Positions 32,013-40,364 of a stretch of 64,000 bases of DNA are shown here, one piece after another. Within the stretch, counting starts at the first letter, position 1, and every line of letters starts with the position of its first letter. The position numbers and the translations under genes are program-made. The DNA is from Streptomyces albiflavescens (GTDB lineage: Bacteria > Actinomycetota > Actinomycetes > Streptomycetales > Streptomycetaceae): assembly GCF_014645835.1 (NCBI RefSeq), contig NZ_BMMM01000010.1, forward strand, positions 248,001 through 312,000. The letters are read 5' to 3'. Below the pieces are notes generated by a model. The model was not told the DNA's origin and ran no database searches. It was given only the letters and a program-made list of their open reading frames with translations.

Positions 32013-33035
32013 TCAGACGCCGTCGGCCGTGAGGACCGCGGCGGAGAAGGTGAAGCCCATGCCGGTGCCGATCACGAGGATGCGGTCGCCGGGGGTCAGC
32101 AGGTCGTTCCTGAGCAGGTGATCGAGGCCGTACATCTGGTCGCAGGGGCCGAGGTGCCCGATGGTCAGGCCGAGTTCGTGCACGGTGTCGCGCGGGGTGA
32201 TGCCGAGCGGCCGTATGAAGCTCTCGCGGTACAGGGTCCGGCCGACGAACGGGGTCAGGAACCAGTCGATCTCGTCGGCGGTGATGCCGGCCTCGTCCAG
32301 GGCGCGTCCGACCACCTGCCGGGTGCAGTCGGCGACGCGGGTGTGCACGTCCCTGAGCGTGACCTCGCCGGACGCCAGGAACTCACGCGTCCTGCGCCGC
32401 ATGTCGGGCTGCCCCTCGGGCACCGTACGGAACGGCTCGGCGCCCCGGGACAGTCCCTCCAGGACGGTGTCGGTCCGGCTCACCAGTGAGCGCAGCCGCA
32501 GCCGCCCGGTGTCACGGGTGACGACCCCGGCGGCGGCGCCGTCGCCGAAGACCATGCCGGGGGAGGTGTAGAAGCGGTCGGTGGGCGGCGCGAACCGGTC
32601 GGCCAGGGTGATCAGCACCGACGGCACGTCCGGGCGGGCGATCAGCGTGGAGGCGGCGACGTCGAGCGCGGCCAGGGAGCCGTTCGACCAGGCGTTGACC
32701 GTCGTCGGAGTGGAGTCGACGTGCTCGCCCAGCAGCTCCCGGGCGATCCAGCAGGCGGCGGGCCACAGGTCGATGCCCTGGAAGTGGCCGTGGCTGTGCA
32801 GCAGCAGGGTGTCGGTGTCGACACGCGCTCCCTTCTCCGCCGCTTCCTTGACGGCCTGCCGGCCCGCGGTCACTGCCATCTCGGGCGGCGCCTGTGTGGC
32901 CCGCGCGTAACTGACCATGCCGGTGCTCTCGGCGGCCTCGGCCGAGTACCGGCCGTCGGCGACCGCCGCGGCCACCGGCTCGAACGCGCCGAGGGTTCCT
33001 CCGGTGCCGGCGATCCAGATGTTGTCGAAGCGCAT
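32013..33035 (-). CDS. KASIII-like protein with altered active site
   Basis: 340-aa thiolase-fold protein of the ketoacyl-ACP synthase III family. Compared by eye with the second KASIII-like protein of this operon (40361-41455), the nucleophilic Cys position reads Ser (AWSNGSLAAL near 119) and the His position appears to be Thr (FLTPFVG). The third site, GHLGPCD, retains the His/Asp pattern typical of acyltransferring members such as CerJ. It therefore probably does not make C-C bonds by the normal route; acyl transfer or a structural role is possible. In the A33853 benzoxazole pathway a ketoacyl-synthase-like protein joins two 3-hydroxyanthranilate units, a precedent for an acyltransfer role here. 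Confidence 0.83.
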   Translation of the reverse strand: MRFDNIWIAGTGGTLGAFEPVAAAVADGRYSAEAAESTGMVSYARATQAPPEMAVTAGRQAVKEAAEKGARVDTDTLLLHSHGHFQGIDLWPAACWIARELLGEHVDSTPTTVNAWSNGSLAALDVAASTLIARPDVPSVLITLADRFAPPTDRFYTSPGMVFGDGAAAGVVTRDTGRLRLRSLVSRTDTVLEGLSRGAEPFRTVPEGQPDMRRRTREFLASGEVTLRDVHTRVADCTRQVVGRALDEAGITADEIDWFLTPFVGRTLYRESFIRPLGITPRDTVHELGLTIGHLGPCDQMYGLDHLLRNDLLTPGDRILVIGTGMGFTFSAAVLTADGV

Positions 33036-33176
33036 CGGACGGTTCCTTCCAGGGTGGGGCGGCGGGATAAGGAGTGCTGCGGCGGTGGGACAAGGGGTGC
33101 CGGGGCTGCGGGGGAAGAGGGTCGAGCGGTACGAAGGCCCGGCGCGCATCGCCAGGCCGCGCTACCATCAAAAACG

Positions 33177-35135
33177 TTATGCCGGTATCGAGGCCGGGAC
33201 AACGGCCCCTCGATAAGGGCCCGTTACCTCACCGAGCAGCTCCGCGATCAGCTCCCCGAGCAGTTCGGGACCGTGCCGCGTCAGCACCGACGCGGGGTGG
33301 AACTGGACGGAGGCGAAACCGGGCCCGCGCAGCGCGTGCACCTCGCCGTCCGCCTCGCGGAACACCCGCACCAGACCGTCCCGTTCGGGGCACTCGACGA
33401 GGTCCTGGGCGCTGTGCGCGGCGAAGGTGCTGTAGAAGCCCACGGGCTCACGGCGCCCGAAGCAGTCGATCGTGCGCTGCACCCCCTGGCTGGGCACGCT
33501 GCGGCGCACCAGCGGAAGCCCGAGCAACGTGCTGAGCACCTGGTGCCCGAGGCAGACGGAGAAGAACGGGATGCCGTCCCGCAGCAGCCGCGAGGTCACC
33601 CCGCGCAGCCGGGCGATCTTCGGGTCGGCCGTCTCCCGGGGGTCACCCGGACCGGGCCCGACGATCACCAAGTCATAGTCGACGAGCGGGAGTTCGTCGT
33701 CGTGGCGGCGTACGTCGACGTACGGCCCGTGCGCCTGGAGCAGATGGCGAGCCATGTGCGTGAAGGTGTCCTCGGCGTCGATCACCAGGATCCGGCGCCC
33801 GGACAGCGCGGCCGACGGCCGGGCCCGCTCGCGCGGGTCCTCGAACCAGAAGCCGGCCAGCGGCCGGTTGCGCTCGGCCAGCGCGGCCCGCACCGCCGGA
33901 TGCGCGGCCAGCGGCTCCGGCCGTCCGGCGGCGGACCCCGGCCGCGCACCGACCGGTGTCCGCAGCGCCTCGATCAGCCCGGCCGCCTTGGCCCGGGTCT
34001 CCGCGGCCTCCGCCACCGGGTCGGAGTCGCGGACCAGGGTGGCGCCCACCGGGATCCGAACCCGCCCCGTCGCGTCGATCTCCGCCGTACGTATGAGGAT
34101 GGCCGAGTCCATCCGCCGGGCCCCCGAGCCGTCCCGGCCGATCAGGGCCGCGACCCCCGCGTAGTGCCCGCGCCCCTCCGGCTCGTGACGGCTGATCACC
34201 TCGCAGGCGCTCTCGAGCGGGCCGCCGGTGACGGTCGGCGCGAGCAGCGTCTCGCGCAGGATCTCCCGTACGTCCAGGGAGCTGTGGCCCTCGATGAGGT
34301 ACTCGGTGTGGGCGAGCCGGTCCATCTCCTTCAGGAACGGCCCGGTGACCCGTCCGCCCAGGTCGCAGACCCGGCCCGTCATCTTCAGTTCCTCGTCGAG
34401 GACCATGTACAGCTCGCCCGCCTCCTTGGGGTCGGCGAGGAAGGCCAGCACCTCCTCCGGAACGGGCCCGCCCGGCGGATAGCGGTACGTGCCGCTGATC
34501 GGGTTCATGACGACCCGGCCGGCGTCCAGGCTGACATGGCGCTCCGGTGAGGCGCCGACGAAGGTGCGCTCCCCCGTGTGCACGACGAACGACCAGTGGC
34601 TGCCCGGGGCGCGGCCGGCCAGCCGGCGGAAGAACGACAGCGCGGTCCGCGCCGACCAGCCCTCGATCCGCGCCGTGAAGGACCGCCGGAGCACGAAGTT
34701 GGCCCCCGCGCCCCGCCCGATCTCCTCGGCGAGCACCCGGCGCACCCGGGCGGCGTACTCCTCGTCGTCGGCGTCGAAGCGGCCCTCGTCCATGGCGATC
34801 GGCACGTCCGGCAGCTGTTCGAGGACGTCCCCCAGCGGCAGCACCGCCTGGTCGTCCACGGCCAGGGCGATCAGCGGCGCCCCGTCGTCGGCACAGGCGA
34901 AGCCGCGCTCGCGGATCTGCCGGTACGGCAACAGCGCGAGCACCTCGTGCCGCTCTCCGGCCGGCTCGTCCGCAGTGGGGTCCGCGAGGGGGATGTCCGA
35001 GATCAGCTCGTGTACGGCGACCCGCCCGGTCAGTACGTCGATCCGGTCGGGCCCCGTCGCGCCGGGCCGGTACAGCAGCGCGAACGGGGGCGGCTCGGCG
35101 CCGAGGACGCGCTCGAGGATCGGGTGCGCGGTCAT
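33177..35135 (-). CDS. 2-Amino-2-deoxyisochorismate synthase (PhzE-like)
   Basis: 652-aa fusion of a chorismate-utilising domain (about 1-410) and a class I glutamine amidotransferase (about 440-640). The first part has NFVLRRSFTARIEG, VMNPISGTYRYPPGG, EELKMTGRVCDLGG and GRGHYAGVAALIG. The amidotransferase has FFSVCLGHQVLS with the Cys and QFHPASVLTRHG with the His. The Glu usual two residues after that His reads Ala. This domain order and the PhzD-like gene directly before it point to ADIC synthesis for 3-hydroxyanthranilate rather than tryptophan-type anthranilate synthase. ATG overlaps the upstream stop (ATGA). Confidence 0.9.
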   Translation of the reverse strand: MTAHPILERVLGAEPPPFALLYRPGATGPDRIDVLTGRVAVHELISDIPLADPTADEPAGERHEVLALLPYRQIRERGFACADDGAPLIALAVDDQAVLPLGDVLEQLPDVPIAMDEGRFDADDEEYAARVRRVLAEEIGRGAGANFVLRRSFTARIEGWSARTALSFFRRLAGRAPGSHWSFVVHTGERTFVGASPERHVSLDAGRVVMNPISGTYRYPPGGPVPEEVLAFLADPKEAGELYMVLDEELKMTGRVCDLGGRVTGPFLKEMDRLAHTEYLIEGHSSLDVREILRETLLAPTVTGGPLESACEVISRHEPEGRGHYAGVAALIGRDGSGARRMDSAILIRTAEIDATGRVRIPVGATLVRDSDPVAEAAETRAKAAGLIEALRTPVGARPGSAAGRPEPLAAHPAVRAALAERNRPLAGFWFEDPRERARPSAALSGRRILVIDAEDTFTHMARHLLQAHGPYVDVRRHDDELPLVDYDLVIVGPGPGDPRETADPKIARLRGVTSRLLRDGIPFFSVCLGHQVLSTLLGLPLVRRSVPSQGVQRTIDCFGRREPVGFYSTFAAHSAQDLVECPERDGLVRVFREADGEVHALRGPGFASVQFHPASVLTRHGPELLGELIAELLGEVTGPYRGAVVPASIPA

Positions 35136-35827
35136 GACCGTCCCCCCGCCATCGCGGCCCCCGCCGTCTCGGCCATCGTGCCCATCGCGTCCAGCACTGC
35201 CCGCGTCGGCAAGGTGACCGAGCAGCGGCCCGCGACGTACTCCAGCGTCTCCCGATGCCGCCGGGCGGAGAAGTCGGCGATCGCGTCGCTCACCACGAAG
35301 GTCTGGATGTCCTGCGAGAAGCCCTCGTGCGCGGTCATGAGGATGCCGACATGGGCGTACACCCCGCAGATCACCAGCTGGTCGCGGCCGGTGCGGCGCA
35401 GCATGCCCAGCAGATCGGTACGGCAGAACGCGCTCGGCCGCCACTTGGTGAACACCTCGTCACCGGGGCCCGGGGCGATCCGCTCCGGGATGGCGCGGTG
35501 CTCCTCGTCCGCGCTCATCCCGGCGCCCCAGAAGTCCTTGAGCAGCCCGCGCTGCTCGTCGTTCATACCGCCCGGCTGGGCGGTATACACCACGGGCGCG
35601 CCGGCCGCCGCGAACGCCCCGCGCAGGGCCTCGGTGTGGTCGAGCAGATCGGTCAGCGGCTGCCGGCCGGTGTCCGGACCGCCGTACCCGAAGGGGCTGA
35701 GGAAGTAGTTCTGCAGATCGTGGACGAGCAGCACCGCACGGGCGGGATCGACCGTCCACGAGGCGGTGTTGCGCGGGAGTTCGTCCTCCGTCGGCATCGG
35801 ATAGGGGTCGATGAGAGGGATCGCCAT
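35132..35827 (-). CDS. PhzD-like isochorismatase
   Basis: 231-aa isochorismatase, expected to hydrolyse the vinyl ether of ADIC to trans-2,3-dihydro-3-hydroxyanthranilate. The acidic residue in LLVHDLQNYFLSPF near 38, the Lys in FTKWRPSAF near 124 and GVYAHVGILMTAHEG near 150 follow PhzD. The nucleophilic Cys of cysteine hydrolases is absent, as in true isochorismatases. A C-terminal aryl-carrier domain, present in EntB/DhbB, is missing, which favours the phenazine/3-hydroxyanthranilate route over 2,3-dihydroxybenzoate. Coupled by ATGA overlap to the ADIC synthase gene. Confidence 0.92.
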   Translation of the reverse strand: MAIPLIDPYPMPTEDELPRNTASWTVDPARAVLLVHDLQNYFLSPFGYGGPDTGRQPLTDLLDHTEALRGAFAAAGAPVVYTAQPGGMNDEQRGLLKDFWGAGMSADEEHRAIPERIAPGPGDEVFTKWRPSAFCRTDLLGMLRRTGRDQLVICGVYAHVGILMTAHEGFSQDIQTFVVSDAIADFSARRHRETLEYVAGRCSVTLPTRAVLDAMGTMAETAGAAMAGGRS

Positions 35828-35889
35828 GGTGGCTCCAGGGTCTGAGCGGGTCGGGGGAAGCAGGGGCCGGCCGGACCGGCCCGGTGTGG

Positions 35890-36687
35890 TCAGGCTCCGA
35901 GCGCGGCGCCGCCGTCCACCACGAGGGAGTGCAGGGTGATGTGCGCGGCCTGCTCGCAGAGGAGGAAGAGCACCGCGTGCGCGATGTCCTCGGGCCGGGC
36001 GAGCCGGCCCAGCGGGATGCCCACCCGGTAGGTGTCCGGTGAGCCCTCGACGGACGGCCGGGCGAAGTCGCCGTCGGCGTACATCGAGGTGAGCATCGGG
36101 GTCTCGGTGGAGCCGGGCGCGACGACGTTGCAGCGGATGCCGTACCGCGCGACTTCCAGGCCGAGGGTCCGGGTGAAGCTGGTCGCCGCCGCCTTCGACG
36201 CCGCGTAGGCCGCCATGTTCCAGCGCGGTACGCCCGCCGAGTTGGAGGCGACGGTCACCACCGCGCCCGAGCGGCGCGGCACCATCCGTCCGACGACCGC
36301 CCGGCTGACGTGGAAGACGCCGGTGGCGTTGACCGCGAAGGTGAACTCCCAGTCCTCGTCGCTGTATCCGGTGACCTCCCCGGTGCGCAGCACCCCGGCC
36401 GCGTTCACCAGGTGGTCCAGTGGCCCGAGTTCGGCCTCGGTGCGCTCCACCGCGGCGTCCACCTCGGCGCTGGAGCGCACGTCGGCGCCCAGCGCCAGCA
36501 CGCTCGCCCCGTCGGCCTCCAGCTCCTTCACCAGCGGCTCCAGGGCGGCCCCGTCGGCGTCGAGCAGGGCGACCCGGGCACCGGCGGCGGCAAGCTCGCG
36601 GGCCACGGAAGCACCGATGCCGCCGGCGGCGCCGGTGACGAGGGCCGTACTGCCGTACAGGGCGGCCTGCACCTTGGACTCGCTCAT
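35890..36687 (-). CDS. Dihydrohydroxyanthranilate dehydrogenase (DhbA-like SDR)
   Basis: 265-aa canonical SDR: TGAAGGIG near residue 18, NAAG near 95, Ser in ASNSAG near 148 and the active YAASK near 160. It resembles 2,3-dihydro-2,3-dihydroxybenzoate dehydrogenases (DhbA/EntA) and should oxidise dihydro-3-hydroxyanthranilate to 3-hydroxyanthranilate, completing the four-step route with the neighbouring DAHP synthase, ADIC synthase and isochorismatase. I chose the ATG at 36685-36687, which overlaps the amidohydrolase stop, rather than one five codons upstream. Confidence 0.88.
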   Translation of the reverse strand: MSESKVQAALYGSTALVTGAAGGIGASVARELAAAGARVALLDADGAALEPLVKELEADGASVLALGADVRSSAEVDAAVERTEAELGPLDHLVNAAGVLRTGEVTGYSDEDWEFTFAVNATGVFHVSRAVVGRMVPRRSGAVVTVASNSAGVPRWNMAAYAASKAAATSFTRTLGLEVARYGIRCNVVAPGSTETPMLTSMYADGDFARPSVEGSPDTYRVGIPLGRLARPEDIAHAVLFLLCEQAAHITLHSLVVDGGAALGA

Positions 36688-38222
36688 CCCGCCTGCCTCC
36701 ATCCCGTGTGATGTGCGGCCGCCGCCCGGCGGCGCCGTTCAAGCGTCTCGGTCCGGCGGCGCAGCACCGCCGCGACCGTGTCGGCGTCCACGCCCAGGCA
36801 GCGCACCGTGAAGGAGGACAGGGCCTCCAGGTACTCCGCCTCCAGGGCGTCCTCGTCGAGCTCCGTGGAGCGGCCGTCCTCGATCAGGACCCGGCCGGCG
36901 ACGACGACGGTCTCCACGTCCATGGAGCCGCCGAGCGACAGGAACCCCTCCAACGGGCGCGGATTGAGCAGATAGCGCCAGTCGCCGGCGGGCACTAGCA
37001 GCAGGTCCGCCTGCTTGCCCGGCTCCAGGCTGCCGATCCGCTCGCCCTGGTCCAGGCCCCGGGCGGGCAGCCGGGTGGCCATCGCGAGAGCGTCGGTGGG
37101 CAGCACCTCGGTCGGGTCGGCGTACATCTCGTTGTAGAGCTGCCACACCGCCCGCATCGCCTCCGGCATCCCGCCGAGCGGTACGGCGGCCCCGTCGGTC
37201 GACACCGACACGTCCAGCCCGGCCCGCCGGAATTCCGGGATCACCCGGGTCTCGGAGACGGTGGACTCGCCGGCCTGCCCGTACTTCGCGGGCGAGTGGC
37301 TGATGTGCGCGCCCGCGTCGATGAGCAGCGCCCGCTCCCCCGGGTCGGCGAAGCCGCAGTGCACCGCCATGAACCGGTTCGACAGCAGCCCGGCGTCGGC
37401 GAACCGCCGTACCGGAGTGGCGCCGTAGTAGGCCAGCATCACGTCGGCCTCGTTGCGCAGCGCGCCCACGTGGGTGGCGAACGGGACGTCGTAGCGGGCG
37501 ATCAGGTCGGCGAACCCGGCGGCGAGTTCGTCACTCATGTTGGTGCCGTAGACGGCGGTGGGCCAGGCCCGTACGAGACCGTCGGGGTCGGCAGCGCACT
37601 CGTCGAGCAGTTCCTCGATGCGCTGGAGCTCGAGGTCGGTGTCGCGGGTGCGCCGGAAGCGGCTGTCGCCGGGGGCGCAGACCGCGTCGGCGGCCCAGGT
37701 GCTCACCGTGACCCGCATCCCCAGATCCCGGGCGGCCCGGGCCAGCGCCTGCGGCTGGTTGAGGGAGCCGACGTCGCCCAGCGTGGTGACACCAGAGCGC
37801 AGCTGGGTCCACATCGAGTAGCGGGCGATGGCGAGGGCCTCGTCGGGGGTGAGCCGGTCGACATGGTCGTGGAAGGTGTCGAAGACGACGGAGATCTGCG
37901 GCACGTCGCCGCCCAGCGCCATGAACACCGGTTTGTCGTCGCGGTCCGAGGCGGAACGCAGCGCGCCCTTGAAGGGGAAGCGCATCGCGAACATCTCGTG
38001 CCAGTGGGCGTTGACGAAACCGGGCAGGATCATCCGGTCGTGGGCGTCGATGACGCGCAGCCCGCCGGCTCGGTGCTCCGGCCGGATCGCCGCCTCGACC
38101 TCGGCGCTCGGACCGGCGGCGACGATCAAGCCGTCCGCCGCGAGCACCGCGCCGTCGGGCACGACCCGGTCGGTGGTGTCCGCGGGGTAGAGCACCCCGC
38201 CACGGATCAGCAGGGCGCCCAT
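36684..38222 (-). CDS. Amidohydrolase, probable benzoxazole-forming enzyme
   Basis: 512-aa metal-dependent hydrolase of the TRZ/ATZ-like amidohydrolase superfamily. The HxH motif is in LPGFVNAHWHE near 70, a further His in PFATHVGALRNE, another in AVHCGFAD, and the Asp in VSVSTDGAAVPLG near 345. In the nataxazole and A33853 pathways an amidohydrolase-family enzyme closes the oxazole ring of the benzoxazole, and this operon holds all other genes of such a pathway, so the same role is proposed here. Start ambiguous between GTG (38225) and ATG (38222); both overlap the carrier-protein stop. Confidence 0.85.
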   Translation of the reverse strand: MGALLIRGGVLYPADTTDRVVPDGAVLAADGLIVAAGPSAEVEAAIRPEHRAGGLRVIDAHDRMILPGFVNAHWHEMFAMRFPFKGALRSASDRDDKPVFMALGGDVPQISVVFDTFHDHVDRLTPDEALAIARYSMWTQLRSGVTTLGDVGSLNQPQALARAARDLGMRVTVSTWAADAVCAPGDSRFRRTRDTDLELQRIEELLDECAADPDGLVRAWPTAVYGTNMSDELAAGFADLIARYDVPFATHVGALRNEADVMLAYYGATPVRRFADAGLLSNRFMAVHCGFADPGERALLIDAGAHISHSPAKYGQAGESTVSETRVIPEFRRAGLDVSVSTDGAAVPLGGMPEAMRAVWQLYNEMYADPTEVLPTDALAMATRLPARGLDQGERIGSLEPGKQADLLLVPAGDWRYLLNPRPLEGFLSLGGSMDVETVVVAGRVLIEDGRSTELDEDALEAEYLEALSSFTVRCLGVDADTVAAVLRRRTETLERRRRAAAAHHTGWRQAG

Positions 38223-38560
38223 CACGCCGCTCCCGTCTCACGCACGGCCCACGCCTCGCCGAGGTGCCGGTGCCAGGCGTCGAGGGTCGGGGCGCCGGTG
38301 AGCGCGGCGAAGTCGACGGGGATGCCCTGCCGACGCCACCGGGTCACCAGCAGCATGGCCTCCAGCGACCCGAGCCCGAGGTGCACCAGATGGGCGTCAC
38401 CGTCGATCTCTTCGGGCGGGACACCGATGGCCTGGCCGACGTCACGACGCAGCTCGTCGAGGGAGAGGGGGGTGGTGCGGCGGGGGGCGCGGGGCCGTAC
38501 GGAGGAAGTGGGGGAGGAAGGGGCAGTAGGGGCAGGAGATGGGGTGGTGGGTACGGTCAT
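38222..38560 (-). CDS. Stand-alone acyl/aryl carrier protein
   Basis: 112-aa protein. A Pro/Thr/Ser-rich N-terminus of about 30 residues is followed by a carrier fold with the phosphopantetheine Ser in HLGLGSLEAM near residue 65. The downstream helix TRWRRQGIPVDFAALTGAPT is typical of aryl carrier domains of the EntB type. It lies between the salicyl-AMP ligase and the amidohydrolase, so loading with salicylate is the natural assignment. An 82-bp gap separates it from the ligase gene. Confidence 0.88.
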   Translation of the reverse strand: MTVPTTPSPAPTAPSSPTSSVRPRAPRRTTPLSLDELRRDVGQAIGVPPEEIDGDAHLVHLGLGSLEAMLLVTRWRRQGIPVDFAALTGAPTLDAWHRHLGEAWAVRETGAA

Positions 38561-38642
38561 GGTGTTCACCTCGTGGGTGTCGATGCGGGCGGTGATGGCG
38601 GCGCCGGGGCGGACCTGTCGCCTCGTCGGTGTCGAAGGGGCG

Positions 38643-40364
38643 TCACCTCGTCGGTGCCGGAACAGGGGCGGGCGCGACGGCCGCAGCAGCCGGGGTGGGC
38701 GGGGCCTGCCCCCAGTCGCGGGAGTACTCCGGGTCGGCGGCGGCCGCCGACAGGACCTTCTTGTCGATCTTCCCGAGCGGTGTGAGCGGCAGGTCCGCCA
38801 CATACTCGGCGCGGTCCGGCAGCTTGAAGTCGGCCAGCCCCCGCTCCTGCAGCGCGGCCTTGAGCGCGCTGAGCGGCGGCGCCTCCTCCTCGGCCCGGCT
38901 GACGAGGAACGCGTAGATCCGCTCCCCGAGGAACTCGTCGGGCACCGGTACGACGGCCGCCGTGGCGATACCCGGAACGGTGACGAGGTGTGCCTCCACC
39001 TCCCCGGCGGCGATCTTGTCCCCGCCCCGGATGACGACGTCCTTGATCCGCCCCTCGACCACGAGCCGCCCCTCGGGGGTGATGCTGGCCAGGTCGCCGG
39101 TGCGGTAGAACCCGTCTTCGGTGAAGGCCCGCGCGTTGTGCTCGGGAGCCCGGTAGTAGCCGCGCAGGGTGTACGGCCCGCGGGTCAGCAGCTCCCCGGC
39201 CTCACCGACCGGAACCGGTGCACCGGTCGACGGGTCGACGATCAGCACCTCGTCCGCCTCCGACACCGGCCGCCCCTGCGTGTGCAGCACGGCGTGCGGA
39301 TCGTCGTCCGGCCGGGTCATCGTGAGCAGCCCCTCGGCCATGCCGAACACCTGCTGCAGCCGGCACCCGAGTTCCGGCGCGATCCGCGCGGCCAGCTCCG
39401 GTTCGAGCCGGGCCCCGCCGATCTGCAGGACCTCGAGGCTGGACAAGTCCGCGTCGGACCACTGCCGCTCCTCCAACCAGAGCCGGGCCACGGTCGGCAC
39501 CACCGAGGTCAGGGTGACGCGCTCGGCCTCGATCAGCCGGAAGCAGTCGTCGGCGGTGGGATCGGGCGCGAGCACGACGGTCCCACCGGACGACAGTGTG
39601 CCGACGACTCCGGGACAGCCCCAGGCGAAGTTGAACTCCACTGGCAGCGCGGCGAGATAGACCGACCCGGGCCCGAGTCCCGACTGCCCGGCCACCGTGC
39701 GGGTCTGGTACGCGTAGTCGTCATGGGTCCGCGGAATGAGCTTCGGCAGCGCGGTCGTACCACCCGACAGCAGGAAGAAGGCCACGTCGGACGGGTCGTT
39801 GGCGGGCAACGGCAGCGGCTCGGCGTCGACCTTCTCCAGGGGTACGACGAGGCCGTCGCCGTCCGCGGCGCCCGTGCCGCTGGTACCGTCCATGACGAAC
39901 ACCCGCCGCAGCGCGGGGAGTTCGGCTGCGAGCTGCCGCCCGAGGGCGGTGTGGTCGAAGCCGCGGAAGAGACCGGGCACCACATACCCGGACGCCCCCG
40001 ACAGCTCGCACAGGTGCCGCACCTCCTGGGCGCGGTGCGAGGTGAGCGAGAACACCGGCTTGGCGCCGGCCCGGAACAGGGCGAAGGCCGTCTCCACGAA
40101 CTGTGCGACGTTGGGCAGCTGGAGCACGATCCGGTCGCCCGGCCGCACTCCCTCACGGACGAACCCGGCGGCCCTGCGGTCAACCCGGTCGGCCAGTTCG
40201 TCGTAGCTGATGCGCTCCGGGCCGGCGACGAGGGCCGTGGCGGCGCCGTACGCGTCGGCCCATGCGCGGGGCAGCGAGCCGAGGTCGATGCCGCGCCACT
40301 GCCCGGCGCGGCGGTAGCGCTCGGCGGTCTCGGCGGGCCAGGGTGTGCAGCCGTCGAGCATCAT
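38643..40364 (-). CDS. Salicylate (aryl acid) AMP ligase, DhbE-like
   Basis: 573-aa aryl-acid adenylating enzyme. FFLLSGGTTALPKLIPRTHDDY near residue 205 matches the DhbE/EntE phosphate loop. LPVEFNFAWGCPG keeps the Asn that replaces the amino-acid-binding Asp in aryl-acid enzymes. YRTGDLA, GRIKDVVIRGGDKI and the final Lys in TPLGKIDKK are all present. A long Ala/Pro-rich tail (about 30 residues) follows. Expected to make salicyl-AMP and load it on the adjacent carrier protein. Coupled to the KASIII-like gene upstream by stop/start overlap. Confidence 0.92.
   Translation of the reverse strand: MMLDGCTPWPAETAERYRRAGQWRGIDLGSLPRAWADAYGAATALVAGPERISYDELADRVDRRAAGFVREGVRPGDRIVLQLPNVAQFVETAFALFRAGAKPVFSLTSHRAQEVRHLCELSGASGYVVPGLFRGFDHTALGRQLAAELPALRRVFVMDGTSGTGAADGDGLVVPLEKVDAEPLPLPANDPSDVAFFLLSGGTTALPKLIPRTHDDYAYQTRTVAGQSGLGPGSVYLAALPVEFNFAWGCPGVVGTLSSGGTVVLAPDPTADDCFRLIEAERVTLTSVVPTVARLWLEERQWSDADLSSLEVLQIGGARLEPELAARIAPELGCRLQQVFGMAEGLLTMTRPDDDPHAVLHTQGRPVSEADEVLIVDPSTGAPVPVGEAGELLTRGPYTLRGYYRAPEHNARAFTEDGFYRTGDLASITPEGRLVVEGRIKDVVIRGGDKIAAGEVEAHLVTVPGIATAAVVPVPDEFLGERIYAFLVSRAEEEAPPLSALKAALQERGLADFKLPDRAEYVADLPLTPLGKIDKKVLSAAAADPEYSRDWGQAPPTPAAAAVAPAPVPAPTR

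Noticed and set aside
35132..36687. 2,3-Dihydroxybenzoate pathway (DhbABCE)
   Set aside because: The isochorismatase lacks the EntB carrier domain and is followed by an ADIC synthase, and the chorismate enzyme at 41452-42810 is a salicylate synthase rather than a plain isochorismate synthase.
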